Source: Erythrophleum ivorense (taxonomy: Eukaryota > Streptophyta > Magnoliopsida > Fabales > Fabaceae). From it: a stretch of 64,000 nt of DNA. The DNA lies in the NCBI GenBank assembly GCA_026724425.1, contig JAIUCV010001231.1, forward strand, positions 62,001-126,000, given 5' to 3'. Position numbers and translations under genes: made by a program. Positions 12,344-25,043 of the stretch are shown piece by piece. The notes under the pieces are model-generated. The model did not search any database. It worked only from the letters and a program-made list of their open reading frames with translations, and was not told the origin of the DNA. Every line of letters begins with the position of its first letter. The stretch's first letter is position 1.

Positions 12344-15300
12344 AATGGTTCAGAAAAACCATGCAAATTTAAATTTTATAATTAGAAACTTGGCAATCAT
12401 AATGCATATTTGGCATAGCATTAGCTCATAAGAGTAGCTAAATTATATGAACATGTTTTTGTTGTTTTTTACCTCCAGAAAGGAAATATAGAGGAACAAT
12501 GATGTGAGGTTTATGGTGCTTGTTAAAACGAATGTTTCTTGAATCTTATTCAGAACATGACCTATCACAATGAGTGTATCCCTGAAAATAATAGAGTATA
12601 ATAAGATTCTATCTCATAATGCTTCAAATATCACTAATTTTGAGAGTTGAGGTTGTTAATGCCAATGAAAAGGCTAGAATTTTGCCCTTCTTTTTCAAAA
12701 ATTAGGTTACTAGTCTTAATCTAGATAGTCAACCAATAAAGGCTTATTGCCAACTGGCTACGCAGTAGATGCACCAATCACTTGTTGTGAGGCACTGGTT
12801 GACTGAATGAATGAGACCAGGTAACTAATAAGGATGATGAACAAGGCTATTAATAGCATTTATGACTAGTTGACTGCCATTTACAAAGCAAGCAGACTAG
12901 GTACGGTCGACCTGTTGACTAGTTTATCACAGTAGTCAACTGATCACAACAAAAGTAGCAATTCTTTACCTAAGCAAAGTTCTAAGCTTTTCAAGGGCCA
13001 TTTAGAGTGATGTTGAGAACTTGGAAGGCAACGGTACAAAGTAAAACACCTAACTAGCTATAAAAACCTTACGGAAGGGTAAGATATAAGCCTTACTTAT
13101 GATTAGGAAATTGACAATGGAAGTTTAGGAACTAGTGTATAATAAATATATGTGATTGACTAAATATATGAAGTGATGTACAATCCATATTGAGTTTGAA
13201 CTATGTAGACTTCAAAAGGTCCCTAAGGTTGAGGCTTTATAGTTACAGAGGTCCTAACCGACTTGTTTGATCCTGGTTAATAAAGAATGCAATTACTCGA
13301 TCCTAGCTACCACAATTTGGGCCTAATGAATAAAGGCGATAAGAGTTAAAGAACATTTCAAATAGTTTCATTCAAACTATTAGAGTGAGTAAGCCATCTT
13401 TTGTTAATGATGACAAGAAAGGAGGGCAAGAAACACATAGAATTGTGAAAACCATTTCTGAATAAGGAATAACGACTTTAAAGCAAAAGATTAAGGGAGA
13501 TGATGTTTTGGAAGGACCTTTAAGAGCTTTGAGGCTCCACCCTTAGTGTATCAAGATAAAAGAGGGTATGTGATAAGAGAAGGGACACCTTTGTGTGATA
13601 AGGGTGAGGTCTATAGGCACATGGTGCTTATGCATGTTGCCTCATTTGTGTTATTCATTTTACTTATTTATGTGTTGACGTGCATTTGGGTGGTGGTTAG
13701 AGGAACTTTACATGCATGATACACTCAGAGAGTGCAAGGTAAGATTCTATAGCACTATAGTGATAGAGGCACGTAGGATGTGCTCATTTATTGGCACTTT
13801 GGTGCTAGGGGCATGCAGGGCATGTCACTTATTATATGATTTGATAAATTTTGACCACCAAATTGACATCAAAATAGACTAAGTAGACTTTCTACCTGGA
13901 AGGTAAAAAAGAGATCTTGATTGTAAGGATTCACCTAAAAGAGAATAAAATGTTACTCGTGTGCGTACAAGTGGTTGAGATATAGTTATCATGGGTGATG
14001 AACATGTGTATGGCCACAGGAAAGAATTGCCTGCTAATATTGAAGACAAAGTCTGATTCCACCATCAGTAGTCTTATTGTCATGTATCACGTGTGGTGTG
14101 ATTAAGGGGATAGAGACAACATTGGGAATTTAAGTTGGACTAGCACTTACTATAGTAGTAAAACTCCCTAATTTTGAAAAAGGACTCCCTGATCCAGAAT
14201 AATAACCTAAGGGAAGTGAATGAGAGGTGGTTATAATACAATTGACTTATGCTATTATAATACAACCTCAGTACTATGACTGACGAGGAAGGGTGAAACA
14301 CTAATGGCAAATCATTCTTGAATTCTCTCACTAGGAATCCTTACTTGATCCGTTGATAATTAAGGAATGCTTGTAATGAAAAGACTCACTAAGTCTCCTT
14401 GTTATGTTAGTTTAGCTCCCAACAGTTAGGTGTGAATTGAGACCTAAGAACATTTTAGGGAGTGGAAGAATTAGTTGCGATTGGCATAGACCATTGTACA
14501 AGGACAAAAAAAAAACTGTCATACCATCACATACTATATGCTATAGTTTACTATTAAAAGACCTTATACTTATAGTCAAAAAGCCTTGTAAATAAGGTCT
14601 CAAATTTTCACACTATTCAATGCAAGCTCTTGTTAACAAGATCTTGGACTTTGTTGACGAGATACCATCTCATTGCTTTTTAGGAGCTATTATGAACTTT
14701 TAAATTGTAGGGAAAAAAAACCTCATCTGTATATGAAAAAGTTAGAGAGAATTTGTTGCATCCTAAAGATGATGAGTAGTATGCTATTCGAAGTGTGATT
14801 ATGCTTGTGTGAAAATACCTCAGTTAGGTGTAAAGGGTACGAAGGAGCAGTCTGTTGGGACTATATAATGGCTTAAGACCCAGAGAGATGTTCAGTTGAC
14901 ATCAAATGAGTATAGATGCCATTAAGTTGACTACTAATGCTTGTAGTAATGGAAAACTAAGATGAAACACTTGGATCTATTGATCGTGGTAGTATTTGGA
15001 ATCACATGTATGTGATTGTGGTGGTGCCTTCGCCAGTGCAAGACACGAACCAAAAAAAAGGGGATAAGAGAGAGAGGGAGAGAGAGAGAAGAGGTCTATT
15101 AAGGGTTTTACTATATTGGTTACACCTATGGACAATGATTTGATTGCCTATAATGAACCACCACCATAAATTGAAAAATTTAATGTTGTAGGCAAATTGT
15201 TGAAGCTATGTCATTTAATAGAATACCCACTTGAACTATGGACTTGTAAGATTTATAGAAACTCATTCCTAAGTCTTAAAAGATTACTTTGATACTTTAG

Positions 15301-16377
15301 ACAAGGTACTTTCACCCTTGAAACTAAGCCTTATAAGGGAATATAACCTAGACTTGAAGGATCATATTTATTCTTGCTTAAGAGATTATGTTTGATTTCG
15401 ATTAGATGCAAGGTGACCTTAGAGTGTTTGATTGCCTTAAAAGGATTAGTTATAAGATTAGACTTTACATTATTTCTAACCTTTGGGAACCTAAACAAAT
15501 GAGGATAAGGAACCTTGGGTATTGATTATAAAAGAAAAGGGATTTTACATGTCTACAAAAAAATGATGAATAAAAAAAAAGGAAGAATGGACAGGCAATA
15601 AATGAGGATAATGTGCGCAATAATTTTATGGGATAGTCAGATAGAAGAACTGGAAACCTAGACTAGATGATCTTATAAAAGGAAAGACTTGCTTTAATTA
15701 AGAAGGTTCGGCTAAAGAAATGTGGTAAATTTTGAGTAAAGAATAAATGAAACTCCTTTATGAAGTAAAGTTATTTACCTATGTTGCTATTAATGGCATA
15801 ATACTATAAGGTTAACTAAGTGGAATTTTGTGTAGCTTTTGACGCTAACTATTAAGGAGGGTTAGACTAAGCATTTGAGAGTTATTCCGTAAACAAATTG
15901 AGAGTTAAGAAGTAAAGGAAACTAACATAAAATTTATTAGTTGACTATTGGTGCTCAAAAAAAAAGGGAAGAGAAAAAAAAAAACAAGGGGAGAAAGAAA
16001 AAGAAAAAAAAGAGATAAATATGAAACAAAAAAAAACAAAAGCCATAAAGGGAGAGAGATTTAAACTTACTTAAACTAAGTGCTTAGAACTTGCTATAAG
16101 ATGATTAAGTGTAACTTGGTTAGGATCTTTAGTGGTGGACAAAGAAGAAGAATGAAATGTTTAAATTTGCATGTCATTTGACCTAGGTTGATTAGAAGCA
16201 ATAGAATTGTGGATACAAAGTGAAGTAGTAACATAAAAAGAATGTCCTTTTCAAGAAAGCAGTAAAAAAGGACTAGTTTCTAGTTAGACTATTTAAGAAA
16301 TAAAAAAGAAGGCTATGAGGAAGGAATATCTAGCACAAATTGCACAACATATGACTAATTTTGGGGACAAAATTCTT

Positions 16378-16392
16378 AAAAGGAGGGGAGAA
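16378..16392 (+). other. Polypurine tract of G1
   Basis: AAAAGGAGGGGAGAA directly before the 3' LTR start TGTAACACCC. Primes plus-strand synthesis in LTR elements. Confidence 0.85.
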
Positions 16393-19025
16393 TGTAACAC
16401 CCTAAAATTAATTAAGACTAATTATGGCAATTAAGGAGTTAATGTGGATTAACTAGCAAAATTAATTAAGAGGGTGGACTTTTACTTTGGGCTATACAAA
16501 AGACTTAATTAAGTTTTAGACTAAATATAGAAGCCTAATCTTAGTTATAGGAGGATTTAATTCCACTTCCAAATGCCTCAACAACTATATGGTGCAAACC
16601 TATGCTAAATAGGCCCTTAAGGCAGCCCAAACCCACCATAAACCCTCTAACTTGTGGCCTAATAAATTTTCACCATAATCTAAATGGATTTTTGGGCCTT
16701 TAAATCAGCTTACTCTCCCAAATCCTAAGAGTTTCTCTAACCCATCTCACCTAGCACCAGCCTACTTGAAATAATGAGCCTATTAGACCAACCTATCTTC
16801 ACTAAAACCCTAAAAGGCCTTCTCCCCACCTATTTAGCTGTTAAGACACTCATGTTCTATAGAATAAGGAAGCCATTTCGCACTTGAGTAGAGGGGCTAG
16901 GGTTTTTCTACATTTTTCCACCATTTTTCACTTCTAGATAAAGATTTTGCTAAGGTAATCTATATAAAACATATGCCTCTCATTTTCCTCTTCATTTTGG
17001 TCTCATTAGTTTCTGCTTTTGGGTATTTTCATCTCTTTCTCAAATCTAAAATTTGGTATTTGGGTGATTCCTTGCAAGATTTTTGGAGTTGGAGTTAGTG
17101 GAACCATAAAGTAAGTGTTTACTTTCATTTTGTGGTGTAACATTGCTCAAATTTCATGTTATAAGCTGACTTTGGTATATAGTTAATTCCATGTGTGAAA
17201 ATCCAAGTTTTAAGGATGGCCCATAGTGTGTTGTTAGTAGTTAAGGCTTAACCCAGTCTACTTAACCTCTTAGATGTATGGGTAAGTGTTTCCTCTTCTT
17301 TTATGAAGCATATGTGTTGAATTTCCATCATTTGGATTGATTTTTGGTGCATGGCTTTTACATGTGCGAAATTTAAGATGTTAGGAGTGACCCCTTGTGA
17401 GTCCCTGATGTTGTGACCTTAAATTAGTGCAATTGACTCTTTAAGAAGCTAGGTAAGTAACTTCTAAGTAGCCATTGGTGGTTTAACCCTTTTGGTATAT
17501 AATTTATTGCTATAAATGATGATGACTATACTTGTTTTAGGCTTGGTGTGCATTTGAATTGTACTGGTAGCTAAAGGAAGAGTAATTGACTTCATTAAGG
17601 TAACTGATGTTATTTTTCCTAATTCCATATATATCCTCATGTTGATATGATATTTGTTACACATGCTTAATTTTGAAATACTAAAAAATTAGATGACTAC
17701 TTAAATTGTTATTGTGATTGGACCTTATGAGCCTATGATGGAGCTGTGGTGCGGCTGCCACCTGTGCATGTGCTTTAATCAAGTATTGGATTATGATCAA
17801 ACCCTAAATGCACTGAGCCCAGGTTGCACTCATTAGGGAGTTAGTGTCGTGGACGAACCACTTCTGGTGTTATTGGCCATTTACATGTTATGTGTGAATG
17901 CTAGTATGGGACAGCAGTCATTAGTAGCTCAACTAGTTCATTTGCAAATTGAATTTATGATTCTGGAATTGATGATATGAAATTCCATTATATTTGCCTC
18001 TTATTACTAAGATTGTATATCTCACCCTGGTTGTGGGCTAACATTTTCAGGGATCAGACCTCTTAGTGGCAAGGAGAAACAAATGGAAGCTTATTACATG
18101 GTTTGGTAGCACATATGTTTGGAAATCTTGTTAGATTGTATTGTGTTATTAGATTACTAATTTTATGTAATTACTGCATTACATCATGTATTGCCAAGCA
18201 TAAGAACTGTAATCATGTGACATATTAGATGTCAACATAGAATAGTGATGTATGGGACTACTACTAGAATTTATGTTTAAATAGAAATGTGAGTAGTTTA
18301 TAAAATCTTTGCTACCATTGATTTATGAACTCACTGGTTTATGGTGGCTAGAGGATTAAGGATCCACATTTGAGTTTTGAATGGGTAATGATATATGTGT
18401 TGGTAGATTAGGTAAAAGAATGACACTAAATCTTCATAAATTAAATTAAAGTGGCCTAGAGTATTACTAGAGGGAGAATTGGAGAGCATGGGATGAAACC
18501 TTGGGAGTTATAGGAATAGAAGGTAATTGGCCATGACCAAAATTTAATTAGCCTCAGCCAAAAGTGACAAAATTGCCCAGGAAAAGTAACCGAAAGTAAT
18601 TAGCTGTGGCGAAAGGGATAGTTGGCCACAACCAATATTGAAGAGCAAGTTAGGAAGCTCTAGGAGGTGCTCTAGCCGTGGCGTGAGAGTATTTAGCCAC
18701 AGCAAAGGTACTCAATTCCTTATAATGACCTAGAAACCTTGGTTTTCTTTATGGAAATATTAAGGAATAAATTAAGAACTCTTGTAGAAGATTCTTATGA
18801 GTTAGAATTAATGAATGAAAGGATTAAGAGCTTATAATTGCGGGTTTGATTCCCTTATGTTCATAAATAGTTATGAGTAATTAATTAATGACTCTACAAC
18901 ATCAATGTTTAAATTTCTCCACTTTTTCCTAATGTAAGTAATCATAATAACTTTAAACCTTGATTTATGATTATTAATCATGTCTTTAACCTTAATTACC
19001 ATGATTAAAATTTAGGGTCGTCATA
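16393..19025 (+). repeat. 3' LTR of G1
   Basis: 2633 bp; starts TGTAACACCC and ends GTCGTCATA, with the terminal CA decayed to TA. Followed by the TSD gcttt at 19026-19030. Decayed hairpin at 18008-18024; palindromic array at about 18515-18715. Confidence 0.85.
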
Positions 19026-19030
19026 GCTTT

Positions 19031-20059
19031 GTTAAGCAACTGAGGAAATGGTAGTAATGTAACTAAGTCACACCATGATAGTGGAACCATAGCAAAATTA
19101 TTGACAAGGAAGAATTAATTACTAGATGGGGATGATACTAGAAACCTTTCATTGAGAATCCCTACTTTATCCATTGATAATTGGGGAATGTTTGATAATG
19201 AAAAGACTCGCTAAGTCTCCTTATTTTGTTAAGTTAACTCCCAATAGTTAGGCGTGAATTGAGGCCTAAGAACTTTTAAGGGAGCGGAAGAGTTAGTTGT
19301 TCTTGACAAAGATGATTGTATAAGGACAAAAACTGTCATACCATCATATACTTACTGTTAAAACAATCTTGTACTTGCTGCCAAAGAACTTTATTGACAA
19401 GGTCTCGGATTTCATATCACTAAACACAAGATCTTGTTGACAAGATCTTAAACCTTGTTAACAAGATATTATCTCATTACTCTTTAGGAATTATTATGAA
19501 TTTCCAAATTAGAAAAAAAAAACTTTGTTATATGGGAGGAAGTTCGAGAGAATTTGGAGCATCACAAAGAATGGGTAAGAAGTATGACTATACTTGCATG
19601 GAAATACCTTAGTTAGGTGTAGAAGATAGGAATGAGCAGTCTTTTGGGACTATATAATGGCATAAAATCCAAAGAGATGTTCAATTGATTTTAAACAAGT
19701 ATAGATGCCATTAAGTTGACTACTAAAGCTTGTAGTAACTCAGAATCAAGATGAGACACTTGGATCTATTGATCATGGTAATTTTCAGAATCACTTATGT
19801 GTGATTATGGTGATGCCTTCGTAAGAGAGAGAGAGAGAGAAGAGGTCTAGTAAGGGTTTTCTTATACTGGTTACACCTATGAATGCCGATTAGATTGTCT
19901 ACAATGAACTACCATCATGAATTGGAAATTCCAAATGTTGTAGGCAAGTTGTTAAAACTATGTCATCTAATAAAATATCCACTTGAGCTATAGCTTGTAA
20001 GATTTAAGGAAACCCATTCCTAAGTCTTAAAAGATTACCTTGATACATTGGACAAGGTA
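19031..20059 (+). mobile_element. G0 internal region, part 2
   Basis: Resumes the G0 interior exactly where part 1 stopped and is collinear with 14200-15290 of G1. (GA)n run at about 19826-19844. No coding sequence seen. It ends at the ctttc target of the I solo LTR. Confidence 0.7.
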
Positions 20060-20064
20060 CTTTC

Positions 20065-22612
20065 TATCATACCTTACTATATAATACTTTTTCTACTATA
20101 AATACCTTATATAGAACTTAGATGAGTCAATGAAAACCTAAACTGATTAAAATTTTCTTTTTACTTTAGGGTTGGGTATATATATGGCTTTCTATTACAT
20201 ACCCTATTATCATACAACACTATAAAAAAATTCATACATACCATAATCCAAAGATATTTAATTACATGACAAAATGTGATGCATAAAAGTAAAGCCCACA
20301 ATTTATGCCTCCACACCTAAACCCTTTCTTTGGTTGAACTTGGACCTTAGCAACCTTGCTCCTTAAGCCTTGGGACTCGATCCACTTGCTCTTGGAGTTT
20401 CCAAATAATTATCAAACCCTATAATCATAATGATAATTCATTACAATCAATATATAGACCTAAAATCCTAAAGTAATATAGCCCTTTTTAAACTCCTTGG
20501 AACCATTGGTATTAGAAAAATCTAACTCATTTCCTTCCAATTCACTATGGCCAAAATAGTGTGCATTTCTTGGCCAAAATTTAAAAATTTTATTCCATGA
20601 GTTTTGTAGGCTTTGCCATAGGTATTCCTAACTAAAAACACCCTTTGAATCCATTAGAATGGATAAAATTATCAAATTTCAGCCCAACAACACGTTTTGA
20701 TCATAACATAACCTAGCTCCATTATAGACCTAAAAGTGAGTTCTTTGGTTCCAAAAATTCCATAGCCTCTTCATTTATGTTTTAGGACTTGAAATTTGGT
20801 ATACATGACTTTAAGAAATTAAGAAAACTCCATAAAAATTTTGAGAAAATTCGGACAGCATCTCCCTAACATTTCTATTTTCCTAAAAATTACAATCTGT
20901 GTTTTTCAAAATTCCAGCACATAACAACAATGGATAAGCTCATATGGCTTGCCTTCATATTCAAAATATAAACTCCATTTCTAATCATCCATATGCTGTC
21001 CAAAAGTGACCTATAGCTAGGGTTTAACAAAACTAACTTAAACCATGTGATTTTCAAGTGCAAAGTGGAGAAAACTTACTCTTTAAGCTTAATCCTTACT
21101 TCCTTTGCTTTTCTCACACTAAAATCCCTTCTTTTCCTACTTAGAGCAACATGCCTCCTTGAAAAAATGATGAAGATGCAGCTGCCTTTTGGAGAAAATG
21201 ATTAGAGGATGAAGAAGATGAAGAAATTTGGAGAAGAATGGTGGTAGTTTCACTTGATTTCACTTCCTCTCACACCTTTTCTCCCTTGTTCTCCTTCTTC
21301 ACATTTTTCTCTCTCCATTTTCCTTTTGTGTGGTGTGAAAAATGGTGGAATGGAGGTGAAGAAGATGAACTTAAATGAAGTTAAATGGCCATACTAAATT
21401 TAGACCCTTGGATCAACCTTTTTAAGATCAAATCTTAGCCTTCCATTCCTTTTTTCCTTTTGATTTTCTAATTTCATGACTAAATATCTTCTTCTTAAAA
21501 TTCCTTGGCCACATACTTGGATGCTTATTCTTAGCCCTTAAGTTATGGTGATTTGATAGTTAGCAACCATAGTTAATTTTTTTAACTCAACCATGATTAA
21601 TTTCTAACCTACCCATGGTTAATTTTCAAAACTAACTAAAATTATTTCTTTCTTTCCTTTTTATTTTATATTTATGTTTGGATTTCATCTTCTCTAAAGC
21701 CCTAATTATATCTTCTTTCCTCTTATTGGACCTTTAGAATCAGCTATTGGGCCTTACATCAGTCTAAAAATTAGTGTCTGGGCCCAATTAAGGTTTTATG
21801 GTACAATACATATCTTTAGACTTTCTAAAATTTATAAATATTATTTCCTTTACTTTCTGGCCATACTGAGTCTCAAACATGGATCAGGAGCCATCAACCT
21901 CAATCCTCATAAATTTCGGTGTCAATCGAACATCTGAGTCTTTAGGTGTAATTTTCACTGTTTTGTATTATGATTGTACTCTAAAATTTTCATTTATTGC
22001 AATTTAGTCTCTGAAACTCCTTCAAAGTTTTTTAGCTCTTTAGCTATTTCTATTTCCATGGTTGTTATAACTTTCTTTTTTTATTTTGTCATGGCTATTG
22101 ATTAGGCTAACTATATCCTAGACCAGATCCCGCCTGACCATCCGGACAACATAGCGTCATTGGATCTGTCTCAACAAATGAAGTTTACTCATGGGTCACA
22201 GATTTCTGAGATTCCTACTCGATTTTTTGATATTCGTGCCTAAAGCCTCAAATAGAGGGTGAAATTAGAGTTCCCTGAACTTTCGGGCAATCTATACATT
22301 TTTCTCGGTACATAACTTTTCTTTGCATTTTAGTCCTAGCTCCTTTATACTTAACCTTAGAGACTCTTCGAGACTCTTTTCTGATCTTTTTTTTTCATCT
22401 ATTTTGGCCCCAAATTTTAGGGCACCTTTGGCTTTAACTCATCATTATTTGTAGTCTAGAATATTATTCTAATTTTATTAGACCTCAATTTACTCTATTC
22501 TGAGGACTCCCTTTCGTATCTAGTGAATTTCGTACTTTGATGGAGAAATTGTATGTTACATTTCTCACATTTTCCTACACTTTCTTGCATTTTTTAGGGA
22601 CCAGATATTACA
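20065..22612 (-). mobile_element. Solo LTR, I family, reverse
   Basis: On the minus strand it starts TGTAATATCTGG and ends GGTATGATA. Flanks ctttc (20060-20064) and ctttt (22613-22617) form a TSD with one mismatch. Homologous to 36734-39672 and 46531-49668. 2548 bp, shorter than its relatives, so it has internal losses. No coding sequence. Confidence 0.8.
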
Positions 22613-22617
22613 CTTTT

Positions 22618-23691
22618 ACCTTTAAAATTTGTTCTTATTAGGGAATATAACCTAGACTTGAAGGATCGTATCCATTTTCACTTAAAAGATTATGTTTAAT
22701 TTCAATTATGTGGAAGGTGACCCTAGAGTGTTTGAATACCTTAAATGGATTAGTCATAAGATCAAACTTTATACTAGTTCCAACCTTTGGAAAATCTTAA
22801 TGAATAAAAACGAGGAAGCTTGGGTATTGACTAGAGATGAGAGGAGAATTTATGTGTCTAATGGAAATAATGGATCTTTTACTAATGGACCATTGCTAAG
22901 GGTATAATGTATGCAATGATTTTATGAGATAATTAAATGCAAGACTGGGAAACTTTGATTAGATGACCCTATAGGAGGTAAGACCTGTTTCAATTAAAAA
23001 GGTTGGGCTAAAGAAATGTGGGGATATTCTAAGTGAAGGATGAATGAAACTCCATTATGAAAAAAGATTATTTATCTGTGCTGCTATTAATGGGATAAAT
23101 ACTATACGACTAACTAAGTGGAATTTTTTGTAGCTCTTGACGTCAATTGTGAAGGAGAATTAGACTAAGCATTTGGGAGTTATTCCTTAAATGAATTGAG
23201 AGTTAAGAAGGAAAGGAAATTAACATAAAATTTAGTAGTCAACTGTTGGTGCTCCAAAAAAAGGGGGGGAGATAAATATAAAACAGAACAAGTGTAACAG
23301 AACAAAACAAAAGCTATTAAAGGAGAGAAAATCGAGATTTATTTGAGCTAGGCGTCTAGAACATGTTATAAGGTGATCAAGTGTAACTTGTTCAGAATCC
23401 TTTTAGTGGTGGAGCAAGAAGGATTATGGAATATGTAGGTCTATATGTCATTTGTCCTTAGTTGACTGGAAAAATAATAATAATAATAATGATAATAAAT
23501 AGAATTGTAGATACCAAGTGAGGTAGTAACATAATAAGAACATTCTCTTCAGGAAAGAAGTAAGGAAAGGACTAATTTCTGGTAAAACTATTTGAGAAAA
23601 CAAGGAAAGGCAGTGATGAAGGATTAGCCAATGCTTTGGGGAGTAAGGTATGACTAATTTTGAGGATAAAATTCCTAAAAGGAGGGGAGAA
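22618..23691 (+). mobile_element. G0 internal region, part 3, with polypurine tracts
   Basis: Collinear with 15300-16392 of G1. Contains a 71-codon open stretch at 22692-22907 that aligns with a decayed frame in G1, a second purine tract AAAAAAAGGGGGGGAGA at 23256-23272, an (AAT)n run at about 23473-23500, and the terminal polypurine tract AAAAGGAGGGGAGAA at 23677-23691. Confidence 0.7.
22692..22907 (+). pseudogene. Unidentified reading-frame remnant in G elements
   Basis: 71 codons with pattern GDPRVFEYLKWISHKIKLY and SNLWKIL. The G1 copy (from 15388) keeps MFDF, then GDLRVFDCLK, ISYKIRLY and SNLW in the same order but has internal stops. Just upstream, in another frame, both copies keep REYNLDLKD followed by LKDYV or LRDYV, suggesting a longer ancestral frame now broken by shifts. 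I do not recognise the protein: it shows no RT, integrase, protease or zinc-knuckle motif. It could be a remnant specific to this non-autonomous family, a captured host fragment, or chance similarity between related non-coding DNA. Codon-position substitution patterns across more copies would decide. Confidence 0.35.
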
Positions 23692-24330
23692 TGTAACACC
23701 TCAAAATTAATTAAGGATAATTATGATGATTAAAGAATTAATCTAGGTAATTAGTAAAGCTAAGTAAGTGGAAAGGGGAGGTGGAACTTATAAAGGACCA
23801 AATTGTTAATATAGGTTTAATTAGAAAAATTAATTAAGAGAAGGGGGACATTAAATTGGGCCTTATAATTAATTTGATTATTACTTTGGATTAAGTGTAA
23901 AAGTTCAATCTTAGCCTTAAGGAGATCTAATTCTATCTCTTAAAGACCTAATATTTAGTTGTGCAAACCCAAATGTTAATGGACCTTTTTAGTTAGGCCT
24001 AACTTTGATATATGACCCATGTAACCTTATAATCCATGACCCAACAAGCATATAACTAAACCCACTTGGATTTTAGGCCCTTGGGTCAACCCATAACCCA
24101 TCTAAACCCTAATTTTCCTCAGCCTTCCCCTTCCATTCTATAGAAAACACAAGTGGCAAAGGGAAATTTGAGAGGTCCACAGGGGAGGCTAGGGTTAGCA
24201 GCAAAATTCCATTATTTCCCTTTCCTAGAGCAAGATTTAGCCAAGGTAATTTATATATAACTTAATCCTTTCTTCTTTCTCTTCAATTTGAACTAATTGG
24301 TTTCTCATTTGGAGTATTTTCATCCCTACC
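23692..24330 (+). repeat. 3' LTR of G0, part 1
   Basis: Starts TGTAACACCTC right after the polypurine tract and matches 40659-41300 and 63216-63546. Interrupted by the H LTR at 24331; resumes at 30317. Confidence 0.75.
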
Positions 24331-25043
24331 TGTAATGAATGTAATTTTCGTAAAATGACAAAATGAGCCATATAAAAGCAAGTTCTCTTAAATGAGCTAG
24401 ATAATGTCTTGAAAAATTTGGATAGAGTCCTAGACTCCTAAAAATGATAATTTTAGGCTCAAATGGAAAGAAAAAACGGAGCTAGGACGATGAAATGAGT
24501 TATTACGAAAACTGACAAGACGTAATGGTATTTTGGTAAATAAGTGTAACTCTTGGAAAAAACACATAGAAAGGCTTTTTAAATAGGAAATTTGACTTGC
24601 CCAGGGTTCGCAAAGGTCTCAAAAAACCATGAGAAGCCCTAAGACTAGTAAAGCCTCTCCAGTGTACGTTTTCTAATGACGATGAGCCTGAATTTTGACA
24701 GATTTGTTCAAGAAGGTTTTAGCTCTAATGTCAGTGATTCTAAAGGCATTTTATTACATTAGGAACCTAAATTTTATAATGGAAAAGACGGTTCTTAAAA
24801 AAGAGCTAAAACGAAGCCGAAACAAAATTGCCATTATGAAGGGATGAAATTAGAAATTTTGAAAAAGTGAGTTTCTTGAAACTTCCACACACTTCTCCCT
24901 TTTTCCTCCCCCTCATATAACATGACTTTCCTCTGCCTAAATTACAAAAAATGACCATCTTCTTGAGGTGCACCAAGAGAGGAAGAAAATGAGGAGAAAA
25001 ATTAAGGAAAATGTAAGGAAATATAAGGAATTTCATGCTCCAT

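Larger units (their letters stand above)
12330..16392 (+). mobile_element. G1 internal region, 4.06 kb, non-coding
   Basis: Collinear with the three G0 interior pieces. No recognised retroelement domain. Notable contents: five TTGAC/GTCAA motifs between 12724 and 12950; a (GA)n run at about 15068-15094; a decayed reading frame around 15310-15500 with the same amino-acid pattern as 22630-22907; and an A-rich/purine tract at 15957-16040. The 14140-14331 minus ORF and others here are not supported as genes. Confidence 0.7.
6927..19025 (+). mobile_element. G1: complete non-autonomous gypsy-type LTR element
   Basis: A complete element: 5' LTR 6927-12329 (carrying a nested solo LTR), PBS 12332, interior 12330-16392, polypurine tract, 3' LTR 16393-19025, flanked by gcttt. 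Without the nested 2.76 kb it is about 9.3 kb. The two LTRs are then about 2639 and 2633 bp and align throughout, with scattered substitutions, so it is old but younger than G0, which it splits. No gag-pol is visible; the polypurine context (ggggacaaaattcttaaaaggagg) resembles that of the coding Tekay element at 58060-58087, suggesting it used Tekay-type machinery in trans. Confidence 0.85.
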
